From positions 23,697,433 through 23,761,432 of the forward strand of contig NC_135120.1 in NCBI RefSeq assembly GCF_050908995.1: DNA of 64,000 nucleotides. The letters run 5' to 3'. This stretch comes from Andrena cerasifolii. Its lineage: Eukaryota; Arthropoda; Insecta; Hymenoptera; Andrenidae. This document shows positions 12,321 to 23,173 of the stretch, in pieces. Every line of letters starts with the position of its first letter. The first letter of the stretch is position 1. The notes under the pieces were generated by a model, which was given only the letters and a program-made list of their open reading frames with translations, searched no databases and was not told the DNA's origin. The position numbers and the translations under genes were made by a program.

Positions 12321-14159
12321 GTCCGGGCCGAACGAGACGCGGAAGAAGCAGAAGAAAAGAGAAAAGTGACTGTTCCAGGCCTGATCGTAGCCAGAAACGA
12401 CAGGAGTCCCTGGCAGTTGACGGTGGCGGATAGGCGACGATATCGTAACCGCCACCGTTGGGCATCGTTGGCGGCCTCCTTCCTCCTCGGATCCCCTGCA
12501 CCTCCGTCCCCGCTGTCCCGTAATCTGACAGTGCATTTAACCACTTTGTGAAATAGTCGTATATCTCGCCGCTGTGACGTAGCATTCGATACGTCGAAAA
12601 ACGGAGGTTGGAGGGTTGAAGGTGGCAAGAGGAAGGAGCCAGGGACGAGGCGAGGGTGAGGCGAAGGGGGTGGCGGTGAGGTCAGGCGACTCTGTAGGAA
12701 AACGCGCGGACGAGGTGCGGCGAGGAGACAGGTCGGGGAGAGAGGAGAGCCGGGAGCGAGTACTAGTGAATGTTGTGCGCGCGCCCGCCCGTCGTGTACC
12801 CCATTTAGAGGGGTGGAAAGCGCCGGCAACGAAGGTGGGGTTGCTCGTTCCGTGGGTAGGGAGTGGAAACGATCCCTACTGCTCCGACTCCGTTGTGTGG
12901 AAAGCGCACGAGCTGTCTGCTGGCTTGGGAGCGGCGGGGCGCTCGGGGAGGATTTGCAAGGGACAGGCAGGCTAGAGACGAGGGAGGGGGTGAGGGATGC
13001 TGGTGGATGAGGCTGAGGGTGAGACGGGCGGGGTGTGCGAGGAGCGTCGGGGAATCACGATGGTGGTGTGTACACCCTCTCCGTGTATAGTCTGGCCGGA
13101 GTGGAAGAAGGGTGCGCCCTACTTCGCGTCGGCGTTTTCCCTCCTGGCGGTGTGCAACGACGTGCCGTGAGCGGGAGAGAGACGGAGAGCAGGGGGCGAG
13201 CGTATCTCTCCGGTTCAGTGCCGGGCTTTTCGTAGTCTCTCATTTCACGACGAGCGTCCGCGGCATCGGTTACGAGTGTTGTTTCGCGCGTTCGACGAAA
13301 ATACAGGGAGAAAGAGGGGACGGGGAAAGTGGGGATCGCCGAGCACGGACAACGCCTCGGGCTAAGGCAGCGGGAGAGAACGCGGGCGGCACACGTCTCG
13401 TCGCGCGAGAATTTCGGTTGTTCGCGTGGGTGTTGTTCGGGGTCCCGTGCTGGTGCGACGATCAAACGGGGGTGTTACTCGTGGAAAGTCGGTGGCGTGC
13501 CGGGGGTGCTTTCCGCCAGGGAAGTGCACGCGCTGGCCGACGCGTTTACGTAAGAACGGACGCTCGTACGTATGTATCTCAATGTGCGCGCGCGCGTGTG
13601 ACAAGTACCGACAAATACGGGAGAGCCAGCCGGGAAAGAAGACGGTGGTGGTTTTCGTCGATTCGTGAGTTCGCCGAAAATAGTCGCCCTGGCCAGCGAC
13701 GGAGGATACCGTTCACCCGGGGCGAGGAATAGCCACGCAGTCATCGAGTCAGGAGGATTCACGAATGGACGACCCGAGACCACTTAATCCCGACCCTCTC
13801 GTTTGCATAATTAGCCGTGGTATGCTGCAAGAACCACACGGGGAGGAGGGTTTGCGTAAACTCGGGTGCACGGGGTGAGGTAACAGTCGCGTCGAATACA
13901 CGCGTGAAACGTATCGGGACGCGGGTAGAAAGAACGAGGAGGAAGGTAAAAGGTGAAGGACGAACGCGAAGACGTCTCATCGTCGAGGAGGAGAAAAAAT
14001 GGGGGCAAGCTCATCCGCGGAGGATCTTCTCGGGAGAGAGGAAACATTTTTCGCGTATTGATGCGTCTGGTGAAGCTAGCGTCCTCGAGCAAGACAGTCG
14101 AGGCGGATAGTGTTTACCGAAGCCAGGACCATCGTTCGACAATAATAAACACGTTCGTC
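12321..14159 (+). promoter_or_regulatory. GC-rich proximal promoter / 5' UTR region of the Kekkon gene
   Basis: This stretch is GC- and CpG-rich, with a purine-rich, G-rich + strand at 12610-13010, and runs straight into the coding region. Open frames up to about 200 codons (for example 13112-13732) are low-complexity, Arg-rich by-products of composition. Several ATGs precede the chosen start, so upstream ORFs are likely if the whole stretch is 5' UTR. A TCAGT initiator-like pentamer sits at 13215-13219, but I see no TATA box or downstream element to confirm a start site. Confidence 0.45.
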
Positions 14160-16046
14160 ATGGAAATCTCGGTGTTCTTGCTTTACGTGACGACGTTGCT
14201 CGGTATCGCGACCAGTGACAAGTGTGCCGACGAGTGTTCCTGCAAGTGGAAGAGCGGGAAGCGTACGGTCGAGTGTATAAATCGCGCCCTGACCAGCATA
14301 CCGGAGTGGGTCGATCCGGAGACGCAAGTGCTGGACACCAGCAGCAACGACATTCGTTCCCTGCCGAGCAACATCTTCGTACGCGTACGCTTGACGAATC
14401 TACAGCGTCTCTACCTACGCGAGTGCCGTATCGACCGAATCGATAGCAAAGCGCTGGCGGGCCTTACGAATCTGGTGGAGCTCGATCTCAGCCATAACCT
14501 ATTAATTGTAGTCCCTAGTGCAAGTTTCTCGGACACACCGTTCCTCAGGGATCTGGTGCTGGCGAACAACCCCCTGAAGAGGATCCACTCTTACGCGTTC
14601 GACACCACACCGAACCTGGTCAAGTTGGACCTATCCCACACGCAGCTTGGGGAGATCGAGGCGAAAGGCTTTCAGGGGTTGGAGCTGCTGGAGAGTCTGA
14701 AATTGAACAACAATCAGTTGTCGAAACTCCATCCAGGCACCTTCGAGCCTCTGAACAAGCTCACCAGCATCGAGCTTCACGACAATCCTTGGCTCTGCGA
14801 TTGTCACCTACGCGAGATGAAGATGTGGCTGGTGAAGCACAATTTGCCAACCCTTCAGGCGCCCGTCTGTCACGGACCTAAACAGTTACTTAATCGTACG
14901 TTCACCGATCTGGGGATAGACGATTTCGCCTGTTGTCCGATACTTCTGATCGCCAGCCGATACGCCGAGGCGACGATAGGCGAGAATGCCAGTATCGTGT
15001 GTCGGGTTAGCGCGATACCGCCGGCTAAGGTGAAGTGGTATTGGAACGGTAGGATGCTGACCAATCACTCCGCGTTCAGCAGCTACCAAAAGATCTTAAT
15101 CTTCGAGGAAGGTCAGTTCAGGAAACGGAGCACGCTGGTGCTCACTAACGCCCAGGAAGCGGACTCGAGTGAATTTTATTGCGTGGCTGAGAACCGCGCG
15201 GGCAGCGTCGAGGCGAATTTCACCCTTCACGTGTCCCTGAGAACCGCTGGCATGTCCACACTTGGCTCTGGCCAGATCGCGGGCATCTCCGCCGCGCTGG
15301 TCGTCCTCATTCTCTTTATACTCCTCATCATTCTCGTGCTGTTCATCCGTCTCAGACGAATGCCCTTGAAGGACGTGAAATCAGGAGTGCCCGCGGAGGG
15401 CGGTGTGTCCGGGGACGGCGGCGGTGGGAACAACGAAAATCCGTCGTCCGCGACGTCTACCACACGCAGGAAGCACGAGGAGATCGAGACAACGTCGTTC
15501 GGCGTGGAGTCGAAACCTCCGGTGTCGCTGAGCTTGAGCTACGTACAGAGACCTCAGGCAGCGGTGTTGCAGACGGAGAACGAGTACGGAACGATCGGTC
15601 GTTTCGACGACCAGAGCCAGCAGCCGTCGGTGATGGTAGCGCCGGGCGCCTGTTTCTCGTCGACCACGTCCTTGATGCCTATCGACAATCCCGATCTGAT
15701 CAGGGACACGCGTCGCGGCTCCGCGGAGGACATTACGCCGTACGGCGGGGCTGATTACAGCCGCATGGAGGTGGTGGACGACGCGAAGATCCTCTACTCG
15801 AGTTGCCTGTGGGAGGGCAGGGACGCGTGCAGGACATCGGTCCCAGTAAGCACGTACCCGTCGAAGGAGTCGCTGGCGGTGGTGGCGCCCATAGTTGAGC
15901 AGTTTCCACCGGGCGCGAAGCAGATACGAGTTTGGCAGAAGGGAGTGCCCGTTTTGCCACCTGTCTCGGCGCTGAAGCGTGTCCTGGGCTCGACGCGTAG
16001 CTCGCCCGACGAGGGCTATCAGGAAGGGACTGGCACCGACGTCTAG
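14160..16046 (+). CDS. kek1: Kekkon-family LRR/Ig single-pass transmembrane protein (kek1/kek2 type), single uninterrupted coding exon
   Basis: The 628-residue protein is complete: signal peptide 1-19 (MEISVFLLYVTTLLGIATS); LRR N-cap with Cys 22, 26, 28, 39; about six LRRs at 54-202; LRR C-cap 209-259 (NPWLCDC, Cys 237, 258, 259); I-set Ig domain 260-358 with Cys 281 and 341 and the DSSEFYCVAENRAG signature; membrane span about 374-396; and a ~230-residue cytoplasmic tail. The tail contains STTSLMPIDNP and SPDEGYQEG and ends TDV, a class I PDZ-binding form. Fly Kekkon proteins act at the cell surface in neural and epithelial signalling, and Kek1 inhibits EGFR (known). The juxtamembrane AGMSTLGSGQI favours the Kek1/Kek2 branch, but the paralogue is not certain. 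The frame is open back to 13953 with an ATG at 14061; I chose 14160 because the signal peptide starts there and it has G at -3 and +4, whereas 14061 has T at -3. There are no introns or breaks. Confidence 0.93.
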   Translation: MEISVFLLYVTTLLGIATSDKCADECSCKWKSGKRTVECINRALTSIPEWVDPETQVLDTSSNDIRSLPSNIFVRVRLTNLQRLYLRECRIDRIDSKALAGLTNLVELDLSHNLLIVVPSASFSDTPFLRDLVLANNPLKRIHSYAFDTTPNLVKLDLSHTQLGEIEAKGFQGLELLESLKLNNNQLSKLHPGTFEPLNKLTSIELHDNPWLCDCHLREMKMWLVKHNLPTLQAPVCHGPKQLLNRTFTDLGIDDFACCPILLIASRYAEATIGENASIVCRVSAIPPAKVKWYWNGRMLTNHSAFSSYQKILIFEEGQFRKRSTLVLTNAQEADSSEFYCVAENRAGSVEANFTLHVSLRTAGMSTLGSGQIAGISAALVVLILFILLIILVLFIRLRRMPLKDVKSGVPAEGGVSGDGGGGNNENPSSATSTTRRKHEEIETTSFGVESKPPVSLSLSYVQRPQAAVLQTENEYGTIGRFDDQSQQPSVMVAPGACFSSTTSLMPIDNPDLIRDTRRGSAEDITPYGGADYSRMEVVDDAKILYSSCLWEGRDACRTSVPVSTYPSKESLAVVAPIVEQFPPGAKQIRVWQKGVPVLPPVSALKRVLGSTRSSPDEGYQEGTGTDV

Positions 16047-16464
16047 GTACCGCTACTTCACTACTGCGACGCCCGGCACCGTTACCTGGAGCTACGTAGA
16101 CGCCACCAGGACGACACCGACTGCTGAAAGACGTCCTGTCCAGTGCCGGACGAGTGGTAGTGAAAAACGATACGACAAGTTATTCGGAGGGGGAGACCGT
16201 CGTGTTGGCCGATGGACAGGGACGTCGACCTTGTCACGTGGATTGCGTATACATAAAAAAACATATAATATATATACATATACATAACACTCCTACCAAC
16301 ATATATAGAGAAAGAGAGAGAGAGAGAGAGAGAGTGAGAGTGAGAGAGAGAGAGAGAGAGAGTGATCGTTGAGAAAAAGAAGAGAAGAAAGCGGAAACAG
16401 TCGAGATATGTTCCGTGTACGTGGATGTGGATTATACATACGGAACGTACGAGAACGGGAGGAA

Positions 16465-16497
<33 letters not shown>

Positions 16498-17204
16498 TAA
16501 GCCGGCTGCCTGGGAAACGAACGTCCACTTGCCGCGGGATTTACGTGCGAGTGACCGATGAAACGGTCGGGGGATGTGTCTCGCGTCGTGACTAATGCAC
16601 AGGGGTAATGCACGGGGGTGAAGCACGTAAAACGAAGAATCTGTCGAGGATCGATCGATGCGACCGAATCGCTATCCGCCCGCCCCGAGGAATAACACTG
16701 GACGCGATTACACGACGCGTTCTCCCCCCCGTGAGCACGGCGAGCACGTTAAAGTTTTGGAGGATTCGGTGATCCAATGGGCTGGAGCGATGACGCGCCA
16801 CGGGTAAAGGAGCCACACGTCGTCGTTCGGTGGTGGCCTCCGCAGCACAATACTGACGGGTAATACTTTCTAGAACGGCCAAGGCGGACCTAGGGTGGTG
16901 GCGAATACTATAAAGCTATTAAAATCGAGTACAAGGGTGAACGCCTTGCACCGTTGTAAAAGATACGTTTAAACAATGTTTCTTATGATAACGAACACGA
17001 AGACTGCAGTGCATGTTCCCAGAGAGATGTGTAGATAGACTGACGCGTGAGAATAATTTCTATCGCCGTGTTTGGCTGCCGTACTATTACTAAACGTGGA
17101 TTTTCTAGTCAATTCGAGGATGTTAATTAGACGACATTAGATCGGACACGGTTTCGTTCGGGTCACCGTGCCGCCACGTTGTCCGCCATTGGTGCAAGAA
17201 TAAA
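16047..17204 (+). other. Probable Kekkon 3' UTR with microsatellites
   Basis: The sequence after the stop codon keeps the high GC of the gene to about 16900 and then falls off. It contains a (GA)n tract with a few interruptions (16307-16362) and eleven GTC triplets (16465-16497). Poly(A) signal candidates are ATTAAA at 16918-16923 and AATAAA at 17199-17204. The Asp-rich and Arg-rich frames over the triplet repeat are not genes. Confidence 0.5.
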
Positions 17205-18160
17205 AATGGAAGGAACGCGGTGACGACGGGTGGACTACGTGTAACGCCAGTTTTAACATCGTGTCTGCCAGTCACGGTGGTCGTTTTTCATTTGAATACG
17301 TGCGAATTACGGGCGCACCGTTCCGACATCGAGGTAAGACCGAGTGGAGGACCGATCCAACGGTAGATCGACGATAACGAACGAGCGCGACGTACGGGAG
17401 CCGATATTGTCACTTCGGATGGTTATTGACGTTCGTGTTCCAGACGAAAATTCACGGGAACGATAGAGCGTGAAATATGACGTCGGGTACACCTCTGGAT
17501 CCGCCGTTGTTGCAATTCTCTTGACGGTAAATTGATTTACTTCTGCCGCGCGTTTAGACACCGTTCGGGGGTTACATCCGCGTACGTAACGACACTGCCT
17601 TTTTCGATATCGATTCGACTTCATCGAGGAGTTTAAAGCCCTTAAGTGGTGTGTTCTTAAATAATAGACGTATCGTACATGCGTTATACATATCGCCAGG
17701 TCGGTGCGAGGCAAATGTACCGAAAGCTGACAGTTTGGGGTAATTTAATCTTTTAAAGGGCGCACGTAGGTTCAAAATTTTTTAAACCAATTGCTGACTT
17801 GTAAAGAATCTGTTTGTTACGAAGGTTGACATATCGGTGATTTTTAATCAGACACATTCGCCTGACAGCATAGTTTATTCGTCTTTTCGGCACGCAGTGG
17901 TGGTTGCAGGGAAGCTTGAAAATGATATTCTTATTATGCGAATATGAGTAATTTTAACGCGTGGGGTTTACTTATCGCGCTGGTATCACTTGTCATCCTG
18001 GGAAATCCCCTCGTTCCGTGTAATATAGTTTACATTTTTACATTTGATACGGATAACACGACAACACTCCTTCATTAACACCATCACGAAAATGTGTATC
18101 ATTGACGGTGCAAAATTTCTCATAAGGGTGTGGAGCTAAAGATACACAATTAAATGTACC
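17205..18160. other. Intergenic DNA, no gene seen
   Basis: Mixed-composition sequence lies between the presumed Kekkon 3' end and a transposon cluster. A minus-strand frame of 135 codons (17307-17714) is Arg- and Ser-rich, has no recognisable domain, and looks like chance. Confidence 0.4.
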
Positions 18161-18268
18161 TAACAAGGGAACACCGCTAACGCAATTTCAACGATTGGAA
18201 CGCAACTTTGTGGGTTTATAGAGCGAATCAATCTGACTTCATTCGTTTCCAATCGCCCTTTAAGAGTG

Positions 18269-18577
18269 TGAAAACTAACCTCAAAGTTAAATAGACACTC
18301 ACACTTTTCCGCGCATAACTCCTAAAGTACAAGAGACAGAAAAAAAAGTCAAACAAATATTTAATAAGCGCTGCAAACTTGCGTTAACAAAATTTTGAAA
18401 GAGTTTAGAAAAAAAATACCTGACGGAAAAAACTTTTGAAAAATTTTGTTAACGCGAGTTTGCAGTGTTTATTGCACCATTCAAGTTCTGTTTGAAACAT
18501 TTTATTCTGTCTCTTGTACTCTAGGAGTTATACGCGAAAAAGTGGGAGTGCCTATTTGACTTTGAGGTTAGTTTTCA
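18269..18577. repeat. Long hairpin inside the outer element
   Basis: TGAAAACTAACCTCAAAGTT at 18269 recurs inverted at 18577 (AACTTTGAGG-type complement ending GAGGTTAGTTTTCA). The pairing continues through the ACTCCTA..GTACAAGAGACAGA block and the GCAAACTTGCGTTAACAAAATTTT block near the loop. Arms are about 130 bp with scattered mismatches. Confidence 0.8.
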
Positions 18578-18586
18578 TATCCTTAA

Positions 18587-19258
18587 GGGGGAACATCACT
18601 GTTTTTTTCAGGAATAATTTACAGTTTTCATAGAAAATTTTTATTACCTACATTTAGTACGCTGTCTTAAGAGATTATACAAAAAAAATAAATAGAAAAT
18701 CATCCATAAATTTTAATATATTAATTAATCTTCCAGGCCTCCCCACGCGAGCTGGTCGAAGATGTAACTATGGAACACCAGGTCCAAAATCAAATTTCAT
18801 TTTTTTGTTACAAACTATATGAGTGTAGTTTCCGTTGTGCGTACGGATTTTTTGATTGAAAACAAATTTTTTTAAATACTCTCGAAAAACTGTCCATCTT
18901 ATTCGCGGATTTTTGAAACTTTTCTTCTAAAGCGCACCATTTTTACAAAAATAATTTGTTTAAAAAATCGGTACGTACCACGGAAACTACACTCATATAG
19001 TTTATACAAAAAAAATTAAATTTGATTTCGGACCTGCTGTTCCATAGTTACACCTTCGACCACCTCGCGTAGGGGGTGTAGAAGATTAATTAATATATTA
19101 AAATTTATGGATGTTTCCCTATTTATTTTTTTTTGTATAGTTTTTTAAGACGGCGTACTAAAGTAGGTAAAAAAAATTTCTATGAAAACTATAAATTATT
19201 CCGGAAAAAAATTCTTAAAAATGCCTTACTTTTCCGGCCGTCTCAGTGGTGTTCCTCC
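18587..19258. mobile_element. TTAA-flanked foldback MITE nested in the outer element
   Basis: The 672-bp element starts GGGGGAACATCACTG and ends CAGTGGTGTTCCTCC, with TTAA on both sides (18583-18586, 19259-19262), as expected of piggyBac-type or other TTAA-specific transposition. The two arms are each about 290 bp and pair almost end to end; shared blocks include AATTTTAATATATTAATTAA, GTAACTATGGAACA and CTATATGAGTGTAGTTTCCG. It has no transposase frame. Confidence 0.85.
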
Positions 19259-19411
19259 TTAAAGAGTGATAGAGCACGAATGCAATATACCGTTGATCTT
19301 GTCTCGAGTCACTCTATAAAAGTAAAAACCCATAAAGTTGCGTTCGAATCGATAAGTGCGGGTTCGCGGTGTCCCCTTATAAGTGTTTCAGTTATAACCA
19401 CAGGGTAGACT

Positions 19412-20267
19412 TAGTGTTCCTGATTTCTCGATCTTTTTTGTTTCTCCAGAAATCAGAAATGAGATCATATTTCTTGAGAATTCTCGAGAAATTGAAAAAA
19501 ATATTGTAAAACTTATATTTTTGGAATAATGTTGATAATATTTATCAAAAACACAAGAAAACTTTTACTAAATGATTATTCCTGTCTAATTTATACAAAA
19601 CTTGTGTAAATGAAAAAATAGATACTAAATATAATTGGTAAATTTATTTATTTAATACAAAGCGAAACATTACTTTTTGGTTTTAAAATTTATTTTTAAA
19701 TAGCACAATGCGTCTAATGTAGCGTCAGCGAATCTATTTTTTTGTAGCAAAATCTGTTATTGTTATATTTTGACGTTTTAGAAATATCTACATTGGCTGT
19801 TAAATGAAAAAATGTGTCTTTTCACCCTTTTGGAAGAAATTCTGGATCATGCAAAAATGTTATACGGGGTACAATAGTCTTATCTCCTGTTTTCAATATT
19901 TCTTCTTTAATAGCCACAGGAAACTCATTAGGTACTTAATTCAGTATACAATTTTTCTAAAATTTTAAATAAGAATTTAAGAGCACCTTCAGCAGTTAAT
20001 AATATCGAATCTTCTGTACTGTGATTTTCTATTGAAATTCGTATAGGTTCTTATGTTATTAATAAGATGTATTATAAATTGTAGATGTGTTTATACGTTC
20101 GCGATTAACTAGTAATACATTCATTTACGAAAATAAATGAAATTTATAATATTTTTCCTAGACTTAAGTTTCTCGAGAAATTCTAGTATTTCTCGAGAAA
20201 TAAAAAGTAAGCAATTATAAAATTTCTCGAGAAATTCTCGAGAAAGCATTCTCGAGAGGGAACACTA
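19412..20267. mobile_element. hAT-type non-autonomous element, TAGTGTTCC ends
   Basis: The element runs from TAGTGTTCC to GGAACACTA and is flanked by GGTAGACT (19404-19411) and GGTAAACT (20268-20275), an 8-bp target duplication with one change. That is the hAT signature. Subterminal regions are full of TTTCTCGAGAA-type palindromes, a common transposase-binding arrangement. The 856-bp interior is AT-rich; a minus-strand stretch around 19840-19915 reads like coding sequence, but I cannot assign it to a transposase. Confidence 0.85.
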
Positions 20268-20275
20268 GGTAAACT

Positions 20276-21870
20276 TATCTGTGTTAATAAACACTCTGCT
20301 CGAAAAGACTGCGAATCCTGCTCCTACACGTGCGAAGTGTCGCCAACTCACCAATGACACCATAAACGTCGAAAACCGAAAAAATTAGCTTCCTATCTGA
20401 AATCGTCCTTCGAAATGCTGAGTCTTCGGTACAAGTTGCCTCGGTCACTGGCGTCTGATCGCACATCTCCGCGAGCGATACACGCCGGAACGCTGCTCAA
20501 CGAGAGAACGCCGCGATCCCAGAACGGTATCCGTCGTCGATCGATCTGTCATCCGTTTCGTTTCGTTTCATCCCCCTTTGTTTTAATATTAACCGGAGCC
20601 GATAGAATCAATTACATAAGACTGTATAGTAAGCACAGGAAGCCCGTAAGCCAATTGCAAGCGGGAACACATAAACTATATTGCTCAAACACTGAAAACG
20701 AGGAGCTTGCGATTGGTTGACCGGCTGATGCCTCGCGTTAGTGTCTTACGTAAGCGAGTCTGTGTGAGTTGATCCTGGACACTTGGCGGTAAGCGGTAAG
20801 CCGAAACGCCAATTGCGAATATCGGTGTTACCAGCCTGTGTCTTTGTGCGTCCATGTCTTGCGCGTATGCGTGTGTGTGTGCGCGCGTGCAGGCAAGTGT
20901 GCGCGTATTTACCCAACCGGGTTGTACGTGTCTCGAGTGCCTGGTGTGGTCGAATATACGTTATGGAACGTCGTGTGTGATAATATGATCGAAAGGGTCG
21001 CGTGCCTGTGCATACGCGCGCGCGCGCGCGCGCGCGCGCGCGCGCCAGCGCGTGCCGGGGAGAGATCGAGGGTGAGATGATAGCGCGTGTAGCGCATCGC
21101 TCGCCATTGCCACCGATTGCTTTATCGCCTTTCGTTCGACTCGGCTGCTTTCCCTCCGCTCGACGATCCCGGGAGCGTTTCGGTAAGGGAAAAAAGGCCA
21201 GACCGCGTTACAGGTGTAGCCCAGTTGCGTTCGAATCGTATACTTTGCGACGTGTTCGGCGCGGAGGGGGGCTTGGGTGATCGATAATACGTGGCTACTG
21301 GGTGGAGAACACGAGACGGGACACGTTTCTGGCGGTCATTTTATTCGCCAACGAACTAGACCACCCCCCGGTTTATTGGTTGTTTCGCGGAGCAGTATTT
21401 CGAAGGAATTACGGTAATCGTGTCCGGAGGGGGCTACCGAGCACGTGACAGCGAAGGAGCACGAGGGGGGGCGTTGAATGAAATCTCCTGCAAAAACGGC
21501 CCTTTTCCCCCGCGGCCGTTGAACCACGCGCGCCTGGGTCACGATTCGTGAGCATCGGTAATTACGCTCCTCTGTTCATCGGCGATGGCCGACCCAACGG
21601 TTCCGTGTGACCTACAAACCGTACTCGAACGAACAATCCGAAGGGACCGGGGGGGATTTTTCTTTCCACCGTCGCGCGGAACTAAATTACCCGCGCCCCA
21701 GACGTGAACGTAGAATGGCCGACCCGCTGCCCTCTTGCGCTGATGCACCGTTCACCTTGCTGCGGGATAATTTATGCTCTTTAACTGCTTGCGTGGCGCG
21801 GATATATTGGCACAGGGGGAGGCGGAGGGGCGTGATAGGGAAGCTTGAAGTGAGATCGTGAAATAGTAAG
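20276..21870. promoter_or_regulatory. CpG-rich block, candidate promoter or non-coding first exon
   Basis: Composition becomes GC- and CpG-rich here and reverts to AT-rich after about 21870. No frame shows a domain or signal peptide, and the frames across the CG run are Ala/Arg repeats. By analogy with the Kekkon block I infer a promoter or untranslated exon of a gene whose coding part is outside this window, but the direction of transcription cannot be told. Confidence 0.35.
21014..21046. repeat. Alternating (CG)n run, 33 bp
   Basis: Uninterrupted CG dinucleotides follow CATA and precede CCAGCG. Alternating CG of this length is the classic Z-DNA-forming sequence and is also a dense CpG target. 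Confidence 0.95.
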
Positions 21871-23062
21871 TGTAGATAACAGTTTTTTGGTTCTCTGATG
21901 TGACGAAGCTGTTCGTAAAGAGTTGGTTCATTTTGGACGTGATTAAACACTTGAAGGCTTATCGTTAGGTGTAGTTTATTTTTCCAGAGGTTTCTGTATC
22001 GGTTTATGTATTGTCCAGCAATAAGGAGTGTTGCATCGAAGAAATCTGTGTTAGAGGGATGATGTACAAGAATTTGGTGGCATATGGTCCTCGCCGAAGT
22101 AAGGGGGTGTACTGTCAACATGAATCTATAAATCAATATTACTGGGGATGAGGCAAGCTCGAGGCAGATGTTTTGCTTCCAGTTAGACTTTCATTTCGAT
22201 TTTTCAAAAATGATGTTGAGATCTCCCTAGCAGAGTTGTCGTTTTGAAAAATTGTTTTCTTTTGTCGAATTACTTTAGGAGTTGTCTGCATTCGGCATTG
22301 TAAATATTTGGTATCATTAAGTCGAGACAAAGAAGTTAAACGATTAGAAGTTAGACGTAAATTAAGTGTGATGATGAAAAGTATAGGCGAGTTTGTGTGC
22401 AATTGATTTCCACAAATGAAACAAAGTGCTTGTGTCTTCATCGAAGTTGATTCGCGGACTTTTGTTAACGGGATATTACTTAGCTATTTTTATGAGTATT
22501 ATGTGTCACCAAATTCTCCAAATTTTCTTAAACGCCTTGGATAAACTGCAATACGTATTACCATGGTTAAACAATAATGAAACGAGTATAGAAGCCAGGA
22601 GTATTATAATTTCTCATTGGAAAGGTAGCAGGAATCGTAAAAAGAAATTGGGAAACCAACGAACAGATTAGAAAAGAGCATCATAGATAGAACGTCTGTG
22701 CAAAACAACTCCTACTGCAGAAATAAGTTATCAAAGACACTAGGAAAACGTTTCGTAGCGTGGGATCATGCGTAGTAATGTGAAGTAATAAACATTCAAG
22801 AATTCAGAGAAGTTCCATAGAAGCTCGATACACCAAACCTGGACATATAATATTTATTGCTAGAAATATCAAGTTATCTTATCCGTTCCCGAAAGGTGGT
22901 ATTATTATTTGCTTGTACCACCAAGGAAATGGTGACTTATAATATGATATTCTTACCCTTACCTTTACAAGATATTCTCGCAGAGTTTTACCAGAGTCAA
23001 AAATATTTTTAACTTTACACAACTTGCAACTGCCCTGCTACATATCAGATAAACAATTGAAG
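21871..23062. other. Intergenic DNA, no gene seen
   Basis: AT-rich sequence. Frames of 80-150 codons on both strands (21687-22136 and 22139-22441 minus; 22426-22671 plus) have no motif I recognise and are rejected as genes. Confidence 0.4.
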
Positions 23063-23173
23063 AGTCCTGTTACAAAACCCTGTAAGTGCCAAAAATCAAA
23101 TTCTATACCACAGTACTACCATTGACACGTAGAACATTTTCCAATAAAAATTATTATTTTTTTAACAAGGACT
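23063..23173 (+). mobile_element. Short MITE-like repeat, copy 1
   Basis: AGTCCTGTTACAAAACCCTG to AACAAGGACT forms imperfect inverted ends, and the inside (CAAATTCTATAC and CACGTAGAACATTTTCCAAT) matches the minus strand of 60273-60404. Similarity extends a little into the left flank. It has no coding capacity. Confidence 0.65.

Larger units (their letters stand above)
18164..19379. mobile_element. Outer foldback element, interrupted by a second element
   Basis: The ends CAAGGGAACACCGC and (inverted) TAAGGGGACACCGC lie between TAA trinucleotides (18161-18163, 19380-19382). The arms pair over about 105-117 bp (18164-18268 with 19263-19379), including a shared GAACGCAACTTT. A separate hairpin occupies 18269-18577. 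Removing the inner element at 18587-19258 with one TTAA would leave a ~540-bp foldback element. No coding capacity is seen. The TAA duplication is suggestive only, because the outermost base of the two ends differs. Confidence 0.7.

Noticed and set aside
12251..12829. 192-codon minus-strand frame
   Set aside because: It crosses the right inverted end of the inserted element into GC-rich DNA; Pro/Arg/Ser-rich with no domain.
13112..13732. 206-codon open frame before the Kekkon gene
   Set aside because: Arg- and Gly-rich, with overlapping frames on both strands and no domain. It lies in the presumed promoter/5' UTR.
16082..16528. 148-codon minus-strand frame with runs of Arg, Ser and Leu
   Set aside because: It is translated from the GTC and GA microsatellites in the Kekkon 3' flank.
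21687..22441. Adjacent minus-strand frames of 149 and 100 codons, considered as a retroelement remnant (CFICGNQL)
   Set aside because: A single C-x-x-C and no reverse transcriptase, endonuclease or Gag motif.
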